64,000 bases of DNA from Bacillota bacterium (GTDB lineage Bacteria > Bacillota > Clostridia > Lachnospirales > Lachnospiraceae): contig JAEZLH010000031.1 in assembly GCA_023435895.1 (NCBI GenBank), forward strand, positions 69,045 through 133,044, written 5' to 3'. The position numbers were made by a program, and so were the translations under genes. Below are positions 43,752 through 53,473 of this stretch, piece after piece; the first letter of the stretch is position 1, and each line of letters begins with the position of its first letter. The notes under the pieces are model-generated. The model was not told the origin of the DNA. It saw only the letters and a program-made list of their open reading frames with translations, and did not search any database.

Positions 43752-44045
43752 GTAAATATAACCGGTAGTATTATTTTTGAAAAATTTAAGAAAATAGTTA
43801 GTAGAAAATAACTTATCTATTGTATACGATGTAACGAACTTTTATTAGTAATTTGCACGAAATATTCATAAATTATCAGAAAGAAAGCATGAAATTTATG
43901 ATAAAATAATAGTGTATAATAGATCGTAGTTCGAGTTAAGAGCGGGGGTTTTGGTTGAGCAGTAAAATGGTTCAATCAATATCAGTTAATAGCGTAATTC
44001 TCGCTCCGGCAAGCATTCCGTAAAAACGGTGGTTGGAGGATGATT

Positions 44046-44663
44046 ATGAGTACAGTAAAAACAAAGATATTTGAATATGGGGACAAAGAAATCAATTACC
44101 TAATGAATGTGGACCCATTATTAGGGGACGTAATCGAGAGAATTGGAAAAATTGAACGTGTGATTATCCCGGAGCTTTTTCCGGCTTTGGTATTTGCAAT
44201 CATCGGTCAGCAGATTTCATTAAAGGCATCCCGGACGGTGTGGGGGCGGATGCAGGAAAAGTTCGAAGAGATTACACCGGAGCAAATGGCAGCAGCATCC
44301 ATTGATGACATCAGACTGTGCGGAATGCAAGCCACCAAAGCAAAATATATTAAGGGCATTGGAGAGACCATCTTAAAAGGTGAGTTGGATTTGAATGAAC
44401 TATATTCCCTGCCGGACAAGGAAGTAATTAAGAAACTGTCCTCACTGAACGGCATTGGTGCGTGGACGGCTGAGATGTTATTATTAAATAGTATGGAGCG
44501 ACCTAATATTATCAGCTATGGGGATATTGCAATTCGAAGAAGCATTATAAAACTCTATGGGTTGACCGAACTGACAAAGGAACAGTTTATGGTATATAAG
44601 AACCGTTATGCACCCTATGCTTCGGTGGCATCCATATATTTGTGGAAATACTCTTATGAATAG
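44046..44663 (+). CDS. DNA-3-methyladenine glycosylase II (AlkA-like)
   Basis: 205 residues from ATG 44046 (GGAGG six bases upstream). Helix-hairpin-helix LNGIGAWTAEMLLL followed by catalytic Asp160 in YGDIAIRRSI; FAIIGQQISLKAS is also typical. Removes alkylated purines in base-excision repair. The AlkA N-terminal ~80-residue domain of E. coli is absent, as in the short Firmicute forms. Confidence 0.88.
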   Translation: MSTVKTKIFEYGDKEINYLMNVDPLLGDVIERIGKIERVIIPELFPALVFAIIGQQISLKASRTVWGRMQEKFEEITPEQMAAASIDDIRLCGMQATKAKYIKGIGETILKGELDLNELYSLPDKEVIKKLSSLNGIGAWTAEMLLLNSMERPNIISYGDIAIRRSIIKLYGLTELTKEQFMVYKNRYAPYASVASIYLWKYSYE

Positions 44664-44753
44664 GAAATGATTGTTATTCATGAAGCCACTTGCTACTCAA
44701 TTGTGAAAGATTGTAACTAGGTCTATTCACCTTTATCGTTAACAAGTGTTATA

Positions 44754-45122
44754 TTACTTATCTGTTTTAGAAAAATACTGACTAAATAAAATTGCTATTC
44801 CAACGACAAACATAATGGAAGTAATGATGCAAGGGATTAATAATAAAGCATTTTCTGTTAATGCTGTCCCGATTTTCCCTTTATCTGTAGACCACTCCGT
44901 CAATTGTGAGGCGTAAATTATTGCGGAAATTGAAATTCCAACATATGCTAACGCGGATGAAATTAATAATGTAATTCCGATCAAGGTTCTTGTTATACGG
45001 TCATTTTTTGTAATATTGTCTTTTTCAGGAACATTCGGTATTTCAATTAACTCCTCGTTACAATCACTACAGATTTTATAGCCTTCTCGATATTCGGTTT
45101 TACATTTTGGACATATTAACAT
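44754..45122 (-). CDS. zinc-ribbon membrane protein
   Basis: 122 residues from ATG 45122 (GGGAGG five bases upstream). N-terminal zinc ribbon CPKCKTEYREGYKICSDC, a short acidic linker and two membrane helices (about 50-75 and 95-117). Such proteins are widespread in clostridia, function unknown. Confidence 0.75.
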   Translation of the reverse strand: MLICPKCKTEYREGYKICSDCNEELIEIPNVPEKDNITKNDRITRTLIGITLLISSALAYVGISISAIIYASQLTEWSTDKGKIGTALTENALLLIPCIITSIMFVVGIAILFSQYFSKTDK

Positions 45123-45260
45123 AATTACCTCCCTTGAATAATCACATTTTAAGCGCACAATTGTACTATGCGAATGGTAATATTATACATTATATTGTTG
45201 CTTAAAATCAACGTATTTATCGTTCTCATCAATATTAAGATGAGCACGGAAAATAAAGGG

Positions 45261-45440
45261 TCATTCATAAGTTGCTATACTCTGAAAGTATTTCTGGAAG
45301 CGAATATAATCTTCGTCTTACATGGCAATATCATAATGCCGACCATGCCGCATTTGTTGAAGAATAATTTTATTGATGTTTTTATGCTTAATAAATATAT
45401 TTCTCAAAATGTTCAACCAGAAAAAGAACGAATATTTGCT
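45261..45440 (-). pseudogene. decayed C-terminal gene fragment, copy B
   Basis: Minus strand reads FFFWLNILRNIFIKHKNINK then IILQQMRHGRHYDIA, a stop, and DEDYIRFQKYFQSIATYE with a stop at 45261. Homologous to copy A (41112-41261), with shared NxIILQ, RHYxIA, DEDYIRFQKY and IATY. The forward open frame at 45168-45443 is its shadow. Confidence 0.5.
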
Positions 45441-45563
45441 TAATCATTTGAAAGTACTTATATTTAAAGGAGATGAGACCATCATTCGATTTCACACTAA
45501 TTAAGATAAATAAATTCTCTTTGATTTTATGGTAAGAATACGATAGAATATGATAGTATTGTT

Positions 45564-45586
45564 GGGCGTATCCATTTGATACGCCC
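45564..45586. terminator. perfect 9-bp hairpin
   Basis: GGGCGTATC-CATTT-GATACGCCC. The following TATCTATTTGATATGCC is a partial repeat of the right half. No clear U-run, so its role as a terminator is tentative. Confidence 0.45.
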
Positions 45587-45654
45587 TATCTATTTGATAT
45601 GCCAAATTATTAAATCGAAAGAACGATGAATGAGTATGAAATGTGAGGTTATAT

Positions 45655-46572
45655 ATGAGTATCGAAGGTGATTGGAGGGTAGGGTATAAAGAATGTACCC
45701 TATGTCCGAGAAATTGTAAAAGCAACCGCCTGGAAGGTAAAGTTGGTTATTGCAAGGAGGATTCCCGTCTGGTGGTAGCAAGAGCCGCTCTTCATATGTG
45801 GGAGGAGCCTTGCATCTCCGGTGAGGAAGGCTCCGGCACGGTATTCTTCTCCGGTTGTTCCATGGGTTGCGTATACTGTCAGAACCATAATATCGCCTCC
45901 GGTGCGGCAGGAAAAGAAATCACCGTAGAGCGACTGAGTGAAATCTTTCTGGAACTGCAGGAGAAGAAGGCAAATAACATTAATCTGGTTACCCCAACTC
46001 ATTATACTCCCCATATCATAGAGGCGATACGCCTTGCCAGAAGGAAGGGACTGAACCTTCCGATTGTGTATAATTGCAGTGGTTATGAGAAGGTGGAAAG
46101 TCTGCAATTGCTGGAGGGATATGTGAATGTATACCTACCCGACTTCAAGTATAGAAATTCTGAACCAGCACAAAAGTATTCCCATTGTTCAGATTATTTT
46201 GACATAGCATCCTTGGCAATCAAAGAAATGGTACGTCAGACCGGGGAAGCAGTATTTGATGAACGAGGCATTATGACGAACGGAGTAATCGTCAGACATT
46301 TGACGTTGCCGGGATATTTGGAGGATTCAAAGGAAATTATAAAATATCTCTATGAAACCTATGGAGATCAGCTATACATCAGCATTATGAATCAATATAC
46401 ACCACTTCCCCATGTCAAAGATTATCCTGAAATCAATCGCAGGATAACGGAAGAAGAATATGAGGAGCTAGTGGATTATGCCATAGAACTTGGCGTCGAG
46501 AACGGATTTATCCAAGAAGGAGAGACCGCAAGCGACAGCTTTATACCGGAATTTAACGGAGAAGGAGTTTAA
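45655..46572 (+). CDS. radical SAM protein, PflA-like (PflX type)
   Basis: 305 residues from ATG 45655. N-terminal cysteine cluster YKECTLCPRNCKSNRLEGKV, then the SAM-cluster motif CxxxCxxC at Cys68, Cys72, Cys75 (GCSMGCVYCQN). Resembles pyruvate-formate-lyase-activating-enzyme homologues of unknown target. RlmD begins five bases after the stop, so the two are co-transcribed. Confidence 0.85.
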   Translation: MSIEGDWRVGYKECTLCPRNCKSNRLEGKVGYCKEDSRLVVARAALHMWEEPCISGEEGSGTVFFSGCSMGCVYCQNHNIASGAAGKEITVERLSEIFLELQEKKANNINLVTPTHYTPHIIEAIRLARRKGLNLPIVYNCSGYEKVESLQLLEGYVNVYLPDFKYRNSEPAQKYSHCSDYFDIASLAIKEMVRQTGEAVFDERGIMTNGVIVRHLTLPGYLEDSKEIIKYLYETYGDQLYISIMNQYTPLPHVKDYPEINRRITEEEYEELVDYAIELGVENGFIQEGETASDSFIPEFNGEGV

Positions 46573-46577
46573 TCACC

Positions 46578-48224
46578 ATGAGTGAAAAGAAGAAACAAGG
46601 TAATAAGAAGAAGCATTCCCCAGTCAAAAAGGTGGAGGGAAATCGTGTAGCGAATAATGGAAATGTGAATACAAAAAAGAAGACATTTTCCTACGAAAAC
46701 AGCTATGAGGAGTTCGAGGATTTGGACTTTGAATTAATGGACAAGCTGAATAAAGGGAAGTTAATTAAGGGAAGCAAGAATAAGGGTCAAGGTTCGGTTG
46801 TTGGAGCAGGTAAAGGTTCGGTGGGAACAAAAGCACCAGTTAGAGAGAAAGTAAGTAGGGGAAATAAGGAAGTACAAAGCCGAGATAATCGTGCAGCTGG
46901 GAGTCGTGGCAGTAAGGGAACATCAGAAGGAAGCAATAAAGAAGGAATGAATCGAAGCAACAAAGCAGCAGTAGGACGAAGTGATAAATATGATAAGAGA
47001 CAAAACAATAGAGGCGAGATGGGACGTGGCAGCAAAGAAAATGATAATATTGCTGATAAGCGTAGAACCAAAAGAGTGGTGAAACCTGGAGAATGCCCTT
47101 ATATCAGACAATGTGGCGGCTGTAATATATTAAAGAAGAGCTATGAAGAGGAATTGCAGGATAAGCAGAAGCTGGTGGAAGGCTTAATCTCCAAGTTCTG
47201 CAAGGTGGAGCCGATTATTGGAATGAAGAATCCGAGAAACTATCGTAATAAGGTTCATGTGGTCTTCGACCATGACCGTAAGGGTAACCCGGTATCCGGT
47301 GTATATGAAGAGGGAACCCACCGCGTGGTTCCGGTAGAACAGTGTTGTATTCATAATCAGAAGGCGGATGACATCATCGCTACAATTCGAGGGATGCTAA
47401 AATCATTTAAAATCAAGACCTATGACGAGGATAGCGGTTATGGTCTGCTTCGTCATGCATTAGTTCGCACGGGCTATTCCAGTGGTGAGATTATGGTGGT
47501 GTTGGTATTGGCATCGCCGATTCTTCCTTCTAAGAATAACTTTGTGAAGGCACTTAGGGCAAAACACCCGGAGATTACAACCGTAGTTCTTAATATAAAT
47601 GACAAGCAGACCAGCATGGTACTTGGTGATAAGGAACAAGTTATCTATGGTAAGGGATTTATTGAAGATCGCTTATGTGATAAAGTGTTCCGACTTTCGC
47701 CAAAGTCCTTCTATCAGGTGAATCCGGCTCAGACAGAGGTGCTTTATAAGAAGGCGATTGGGATGGCAAAGCTTACTGGTACGGAGACGGTTATTGATGC
47801 TTATTGCGGGATTGGTACGATTGGAATTATTGCATCTGATTATGCGAAGAAGGTAATCGGTGTGGAGCTGAATAAGGATGCGGTGAAGGATGCGAATATC
47901 AATGCTAAGAGGAATGATGCTAAGAATATTGAGTTCTTTAGCAATGATGCAGGGGTGTTCATGAGTCAGATGGCAGAGCAGAAGGAAAGTGCAGATGTGG
48001 TGTTCATGGACCCGCCGAGAAGTGGAAGTACGGAACAGTTTATGGATGCAGTAGCGGGACTAAAACCTGGCAAGGTGGTGTATATTTCGTGTAATCCAGT
48101 GACGCTGGAGAGGGATTTGGTGTATTTGACGAAGAAAGGGTATAAGGCAGTGAAGGCGGTGCCGGTGGATATGTTTCCTTGGACTGGGCATGTGGAGGTA
48201 ATAACTCTGTTGCAGAAAGCTTGA
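46578..48224 (+). CDS. rlmD: 23S rRNA (uracil-C5)-methyltransferase, RlmD-like, with long disordered N-tail
   Basis: 548 residues. The first ~165 residues are low-complexity, rich in Lys, Arg, Gly, Ser and Asn, with RGSK/NRSNK-like repeats, in place of a TRAM domain. The enzyme follows: Fe-S cysteines CPYIRQCGGCNILK, SAM motif VIDAYCGIGTIGII, DPPRSG and catalytic Cys in YISCNPVTLERDL. Methylates a uridine in 23S rRNA. AAGGAG 11 bases upstream. Last intact core gene before the genomic island. Confidence 0.9.
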   Translation: MSEKKKQGNKKKHSPVKKVEGNRVANNGNVNTKKKTFSYENSYEEFEDLDFELMDKLNKGKLIKGSKNKGQGSVVGAGKGSVGTKAPVREKVSRGNKEVQSRDNRAAGSRGSKGTSEGSNKEGMNRSNKAAVGRSDKYDKRQNNRGEMGRGSKENDNIADKRRTKRVVKPGECPYIRQCGGCNILKKSYEEELQDKQKLVEGLISKFCKVEPIIGMKNPRNYRNKVHVVFDHDRKGNPVSGVYEEGTHRVVPVEQCCIHNQKADDIIATIRGMLKSFKIKTYDEDSGYGLLRHALVRTGYSSGEIMVVLVLASPILPSKNNFVKALRAKHPEITTVVLNINDKQTSMVLGDKEQVIYGKGFIEDRLCDKVFRLSPKSFYQVNPAQTEVLYKKAIGMAKLTGTETVIDAYCGIGTIGIIASDYAKKVIGVELNKDAVKDANINAKRNDAKNIEFFSNDAGVFMSQMAEQKESADVVFMDPPRSGSTEQFMDAVAGLKPGKVVYISCNPVTLERDLVYLTKKGYKAVKAVPVDMFPWTGHVEVITLLQKA

Positions 48225-48294
48225 GGCAGAAGTATGGAAAAGTTATCCAACTTGACATATTAAACGGATAAGTAAAAATACAGGAAATAAAGAT

Positions 48295-48352
48295 AGGCAT
48301 TAGCGTTATTAATACCGTAGGGTAAATATACGTTAATGTCTTTTCTTTTTTA
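48295..48352 (+). terminator. terminator after rlmD
   Basis: AGGCATTAGCGT / ACGTTAATGTCT stem (12 positions with wobble pairs), loop 23 bases, tail TTTTCTTTTTT. Confidence 0.7.
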
Positions 48353-48589
48353 TATAAAGACGATTTGTTACAGATAACATGCATGTTATTACACTTATAC
48401 TGATATTGATTATGAATTTGATACAATTTATTTTGGAAGGAGAAGCAGAGATTAGGTATTAACAAATGTGCTAAGATATATGAATCAAGGTGAATATACA
48501 TAACTATATTTTCATATTTGTGAGCAGATAGGTTTGAAGGAACTTTAATCCGAATTAATACCTACGAGCAAGTCAATGGCAGGTGTTAA

Positions 48590-49439
48590 ATGAAAAAGGT
48601 CAGAAAAATTGAAGTACCTGAGAAACAAGCAGAAAGAAGAAAATTAAAAGTAGCAGCATATTGCAGGGTGAGTACCAGATATGAGAGCCAGAAATCCAGT
48701 ATAGATCTCCAGGTATAATAATATACAAAATATGTTGAGGAGCAGGCGGATTGGGAATTTACAGGAATTTTTATGGATTATGGTAGCAGATGCAGAATTA
48801 AGGGCAGAGAATTTTCAAACATTGATTCAGAATGCACTAAATGGAGAGATAGATTTCATTATTACGAAATCAATCAGCAGGTTTTCTGGAAATACTGTTG
48901 ATATGTTGCAGATAATCAGAATACTAAAAGAAAGAGGAATAGCAGTATGGTTTGAAAAAGAAGACTTAAGAAGTACAGATGATGTTGCAGAAAAAATGAT
49001 TACTATATACGTAGCATTTGCACAGGAGGAGGTACGGTATACTTGGAATGCTCAGTAATGAAAATATATGGGAGACAGTATGATTCAGAAGTCTTATACG
49101 CAGGATTATCTGGAAGGAAAACGTAAAAAGAATGATGGGAAAAGAACCAGATACTATGTGTATGATACTCATGTGGGTATCATTTCAAAGGAGAAGTTCT
49201 TTGAAACTGCTTGTGAAATAAAGCATATAAAAAGGGCTATTAAAAACAGTGATGGAAATATAGAAACAAGTGGAAAGAAATATAATGGACAGAATTTGTT
49301 AGCAAATATACTGGTCTGTGAAGAATGCGGTGCTTCATTCAGGAGACGTACAGAGCGAGGGAAAGTAGTATTCAGGAATTCCCTATGGCAACCAGGGAAG
49401 GGATGGAGGCACTCTGAGATATGGAATAAGAGGCGGTAA
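48590..49439 (+). pseudogene. decayed large serine recombinase
   Basis: Starts with ATG 48590 (VRKIEVPEKQAERRKLKVAA then YCRVSTRYESQKSSIDLQ, with the catalytic Ser region). It is broken by two stops near 48717, a frameshift near 48785 and loss of the middle. Later pieces are IDFIITKSISRFSGNTVDML (48850 region), QKSYTQDYLEGKRKKNDGKR and the zinc-ribbon part LVCEECGASFRRR. This is the layout of TndX/transposon-type site-specific recombinases. It marks the left edge of the defence island and was probably its mobiliser. Confidence 0.85.
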
Positions 49440-49524
49440 TGCAGGCTAAGATTAGAATGTTGTAATTTGTAATATTACCAATTAAATGGATATTTTTTCT
49501 TGTATTACGCCTCCACTAAGAGTA

Positions 49525-49565
49525 CAATAGTAATAACAATGTTGTTGATATTGTTATTACTATTG
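49525..49565. promoter_or_regulatory. perfect 16-bp inverted repeat before the Qat operon
   Basis: Arms 49525-49540 (CAATAGTAATAACAAT) and 49550-49565 are exact complements around a 9-base centre, ending 45 bases before the qatA start. AT-rich and without U-run, so an operator, a regulatory RNA hairpin or a recombination site are all possible. No good promoter boxes could be fixed next to it. Confidence 0.7.
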
Positions 49566-49609
49566 CAAGTGACATAGTTAAATGCTGAATTAAAAAGTGA
49601 GGTATATAT

Positions 49610-51430
49610 ATGTGGAGAGATTGTGAGACAGAATTGGATTTCCTGGATTTTGATTATCTAATTAGAATTCTAGAGGATACTGTTAATGATGAAAAATTAT
49701 TACCTTCAAGTATCGGTGTTTATGGCGATTGGGGAAGTGGAAAATCAAGTCTAATGTATATGTGCAAAAATTTGCTTTCCAAACAAAAAGGTTCAGTTTG
49801 TCTTATGTTTAATGGATGGTTGTTTGAAGGATATGAAGATGCAAAAACTGCAATACTCGGTTCTATTTTAGATGGTATAGCTGAAAATAGAAATCTCTCT
49901 GATAAAGCAAAACTTGTGTTAGAAGGACTATATAATAGTGTAGATAAATTTAAACTTATAAAGAATGGAGTGAAGTTAGGAGCAGATATTTTATTGACTG
50001 GAGGAATAGGAACAATTGCTGACTTTACTATTAAAAATGTTGTAAAAGATGCTTCAAAAAAAATTCCTGTTTTAGATATTGAAAAAGTAACAGAAGAAAT
50101 AAAGGATAAGCTTAATAATAAAGAATTAAGGGATGATATTAAAAAATTTAGAGAAGAGTTTTCGGAATTATTAGTTAAGGCTCGAATAAAAAAGCTGGTA
50201 ATTTTTATTGATGAATTGGACAGATGTAATCCGAATACGATATTGGATACATTAGAAGCTATGCGTTTGTTTTTATTTACAGGAAGAGTTTCTTTTGTAA
50301 TTGGTGCAGATGAAAGGCATATAGCATATGCCGTGAAAAATAAGTTCAATGAAATAGATGGAATTCAGTTAGATATTGGTAAAGAATATCTCGAAAAATT
50401 AATTCAGTATCCAATTAGAATTCCAAGTTTGAATGATTATGAGATGGAATTTTATATAATGAGTTTATTATTTCAAAGTAAACTGTTAGAAGATGAATTT
50501 GAAAAACTGCTTATTTATTTAAATAGAATGAAGAAGGAGCAGTTTTTACAATTTGCAGTTGATTATGCTATGGTTAATGAATTTGATCAAAACATTGCAG
50601 AAAAAGTTAAAGATGATATTCTAGTAGCCAAACAATTAGCTTCTGTTTTGACGAAAGGATTAAATGGTAATCCTAGACAGTGCAAGAGGTTTTTAAACAC
50701 ATTAGATATGAGATTGAGAATGGCAAAATATAAAGGTATAACCTTGGATACAAGAATACTTGCTAAAATTATGGAAGTTGAATATTTTAGAACGTCACTA
50801 TTTAAGAAGATGGCACAACTATCATTATCGGGTACGCTTACTGTAGAGTTAGCTAATCTTGAAAAAAAGAAATATGATGAATTGAATGAATTGAAACTAT
50901 GGAAAGATGATTTATGGGTTACAGAATGGATAGATTCAGAACCAATTTTACAATCGCAAGACTTGAGTATGTATTTCTATTTTACAAGAACATCACTAGA
51001 TAATAAAGGAATAAGTAAAGTAAATAAAATGTCAGATGCTGCAAAATTGATGTTTGATGGAATTCGTAGCGGATCTGATATGTATTTAAGAGATGCAATA
51101 AAAAATATTGACAGTATTACTGATTTTGATGCAGAACAAATATTGGATGGGCTTTTTAGTGAATTAACGCAAGATACAGATTTAGATAATGAAAAATTAA
51201 AACGATTTTTAAGGTGGGGTAGTGCAAAAAACGAATTACAAATTTCAACAATTGAATTTATAAGAGGTATTACTGGAAATAAAATAAAACCAGCAATGTT
51301 ACCATTAATAATAGAATTTTATGTTTCAACAAAGAGATCTCAGGAATGTAAGGAAATATTAGAAAAATGGAAAAAGGAAAACGCTAACATTGCGAGTAGA
51401 ATAGATAAAGCGATAGCAGGTGAAAAATAA
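49610..51430 (+). CDS. qatA: QatA, KAP-family P-loop NTPase
   Basis: 606 residues. Walker A GDWGSGKSS (residues 39-47), Walker B KLVIFIDELDR (Asp201, Glu202), followed by RCNPNTILDTLEAMRLFLFT and VIGADERHIAYAV, all typical of KAP NTPases. No clear membrane insertion. First gene of the four-gene anti-phage set; stop and qatB start share one base. Low GC compared with the flanking metabolic genes suggests transfer. Confidence 0.92.
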   Translation: MWRDCETELDFLDFDYLIRILEDTVNDEKLLPSSIGVYGDWGSGKSSLMYMCKNLLSKQKGSVCLMFNGWLFEGYEDAKTAILGSILDGIAENRNLSDKAKLVLEGLYNSVDKFKLIKNGVKLGADILLTGGIGTIADFTIKNVVKDASKKIPVLDIEKVTEEIKDKLNNKELRDDIKKFREEFSELLVKARIKKLVIFIDELDRCNPNTILDTLEAMRLFLFTGRVSFVIGADERHIAYAVKNKFNEIDGIQLDIGKEYLEKLIQYPIRIPSLNDYEMEFYIMSLLFQSKLLEDEFEKLLIYLNRMKKEQFLQFAVDYAMVNEFDQNIAEKVKDDILVAKQLASVLTKGLNGNPRQCKRFLNTLDMRLRMAKYKGITLDTRILAKIMEVEYFRTSLFKKMAQLSLSGTLTVELANLEKKKYDELNELKLWKDDLWVTEWIDSEPILQSQDLSMYFYFTRTSLDNKGISKVNKMSDAAKLMFDGIRSGSDMYLRDAIKNIDSITDFDAEQILDGLFSELTQDTDLDNEKLKRFLRWGSAKNELQISTIEFIRGITGNKIKPAMLPLIIEFYVSTKRSQECKEILEKWKKENANIASRIDKAIAGEK

Positions 51431-52203
51431 TGGGAACATCAAGTAGCTATGGAGGAAATAAGGATAAGAAGAACTTACTTCCAGATGATTATGGCGAAAA
51501 TAGCAATCAACCGGTTAGTTGGCAATCTGTAAAAACAGGTTTATCGAAATATATTAACGGAAATGGTGGGAATGGAATAAAAGGGACAGCCAGACAATAT
51601 GTTAAGGCTGCTGGTGGATCGGCTGCATTAGCTGCAAGATCGACAAGTGGTATTAGTGGTGCTGTAAATATTGGTAACATGTTTTCATCAATTAAAGAAA
51701 ATGGTGTAATGAAAACTTTTGAACGGTTTGGTATAGAATATGCTGGAAAAAATGTAGAGGAGATATGTTCGTCATTAGTCAACTATATTGCACCGAGTTC
51801 AAATTCAAAAGAGGATGGAGTTGCCAGGGAGGCAGCTACAGAGGCAATGACACACATGTATCAATATATTGAGAATAATGGCATGCAAATAGAAGTACTT
51901 GACTCAATGCCAGAAGAATTAATAGAAGAAACTTTTTGCTGTTATATAGAAAATTATATATGGGGCAAAATCCTTAATGATTTAGAGTTCTGTTTCGAAA
52001 AAAATTCGAATGATCCACAGAAAACTGTGATGATGGAACAAGAGCTGAAACTGTATATATCAAATACTGTATCAGTTGCTCTTAATTCAACGGAAATGAA
52101 AGAAAAGATTTTTGGAAGTCAATCAATTGAAAATGGCGTAAAAGTATTATACAAGGACTGCTATGAAGAAATGGAGGCCTACAAAAATGATTTTAGTATG
52201 TAA
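51430..52203 (+). CDS. qatB: QatB, Qat anti-phage system component
   Basis: 257 residues. Begins MGTSSSYGGNKDKKNLLPDD, has a Gly/Ala-rich stretch (GNGGNGIKGTARQYVKAAGG) and a helical acidic C-terminal half. This is the usual appearance of QatB, whose biochemical role is not known to me. Identification rests largely on position between QatA and QatC. Overlaps qatC by 17 bases. Confidence 0.85.
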   Translation: MGTSSSYGGNKDKKNLLPDDYGENSNQPVSWQSVKTGLSKYINGNGGNGIKGTARQYVKAAGGSAALAARSTSGISGAVNIGNMFSSIKENGVMKTFERFGIEYAGKNVEEICSSLVNYIAPSSNSKEDGVAREAATEAMTHMYQYIENNGMQIEVLDSMPEELIEETFCCYIENYIWGKILNDLEFCFEKNSNDPQKTVMMEQELKLYISNTVSVALNSTEMKEKIFGSQSIENGVKVLYKDCYEEMEAYKNDFSM

Positions 52204-53473
52204 GATTGAAGCTAAAGATGATTTTCATTTTGATAATGCTAAAGAAATCAATATTAATGATAATGATAATATTACATATACATTTTGGAATGATGTAAAA
52301 CCACTACCCAAATTTTATTCAGATGAAGGAATTGATTTGTTATATATTTCCTTATTTGTTTTCGGTGCAGACAGAACAATACTTAGAGATGACACTCCTG
52401 ATTCATGGAGTCGTGTAATTGAATTATTTATTCCTGTATTAGCATATGATAAGTGGATTCTGGAGAAGGTTAAAATTGAGAAGATGTTAAACTTTTTAAG
52501 TGGAGATATATGGATTTTACATTTCCGTCAGAGAGAAAGAAGTTACAAAGAAAACAGAGCATTTGATAAATATGGAAAGCTTAAAGTAGATAAAAAAAAT
52601 TATAATACATTATGTATGTTCTCAGGAGGGTTGGATTCAGGAATAGGTGCGATAGATTTACTGGAGTCAGGAGTTCATGATAACGTGCTGTTTATAAGTC
52701 ATTATGGTGGAGGAAAAGGAACTAAAGAATATCAAGATGCTTTGAAGGATAACTTAGTAAGAGAATATGGTATTGATCAAGGGCAATTTTATCAAAATTA
52801 TGCGGCTGTTATATATGGCGATGAGGATACAACAAGAACCAGATCGTTTATGTTTTTTTCACATGCTATTGCATATGCAACAGCTATGGCAGATAATGTA
52901 ACATTAATTATTCCAGAAAATGGACTGATATCTCTGAATATACCACTTACACATACACGTTTAGGCACAAGTAGCACAAGAACTACACATCCATTTTATA
53001 TAAAATTGTTTCAGGAGGTCTTAATAGATCTAGGAATTAAGATTACTATTGTTAATCCGTATCAATTTAAAACAAAAGGCGAAATGGTATTGGAATGTAA
53101 GAATAGAGAGTTTCTACAAAAAAATATTGAGAATACAATGTCATGTTCACATCCTGATGTTGGAAGACACAGAGGAGAAAGTGAGACGTGTCATTGTGGC
53201 TATTGTTTACCTTGCACAATAAGAAAGGCAGCAGTAAAAAAGGGGGAATTAGCTGATACAAGTGTATACTATGACATGACATACAATAGTGGACCTACTG
53301 CTCAATATAATCTTAACGCATACAGGTTAGCTTTACTAAATTTTAATACTAAAACTGCATTTTTGAAAATTCAATGTTCGGGTCCCATTGAATATAATAT
53401 TGGTGACTTCGCTGAACTATATATCAGAGGCATGCAGGAGGTAGAGACATATTTGGAGGAAATTAATGTTTGA
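52187..53473 (+). CDS. qatC: QatC, QueC-like PP-loop protein
   Basis: 428 residues from ATG 52187 (GGAGG nine bases upstream). The PP-loop ATP-pyrophosphatase motif SGGLDSG is at residues 146-152, and the QueC-type zinc cysteines are ETCHCGYCLPC (Cys335, 337, 340, 343). QueC makes 7-cyano-7-deazaguanine; in Qat the homologue is thought to act in defence, and no other queuosine genes are present here. Confidence 0.92.
   Translation: MILVCKIEAKDDFHFDNAKEININDNDNITYTFWNDVKPLPKFYSDEGIDLLYISLFVFGADRTILRDDTPDSWSRVIELFIPVLAYDKWILEKVKIEKMLNFLSGDIWILHFRQRERSYKENRAFDKYGKLKVDKKNYNTLCMFSGGLDSGIGAIDLLESGVHDNVLFISHYGGGKGTKEYQDALKDNLVREYGIDQGQFYQNYAAVIYGDEDTTRTRSFMFFSHAIAYATAMADNVTLIIPENGLISLNIPLTHTRLGTSSTRTTHPFYIKLFQEVLIDLGIKITIVNPYQFKTKGEMVLECKNREFLQKNIENTMSCSHPDVGRHRGESETCHCGYCLPCTIRKAAVKKGELADTSVYYDMTYNSGPTAQYNLNAYRLALLNFNTKTAFLKIQCSGPIEYNIGDFAELYIRGMQEVETYLEEINV

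Noticed and set aside
45168..45443. 91-codon forward open frame
   Set aside because: It is the antisense shadow of decayed copy B; the paired copy A supports the opposite strand as the ancestral frame.
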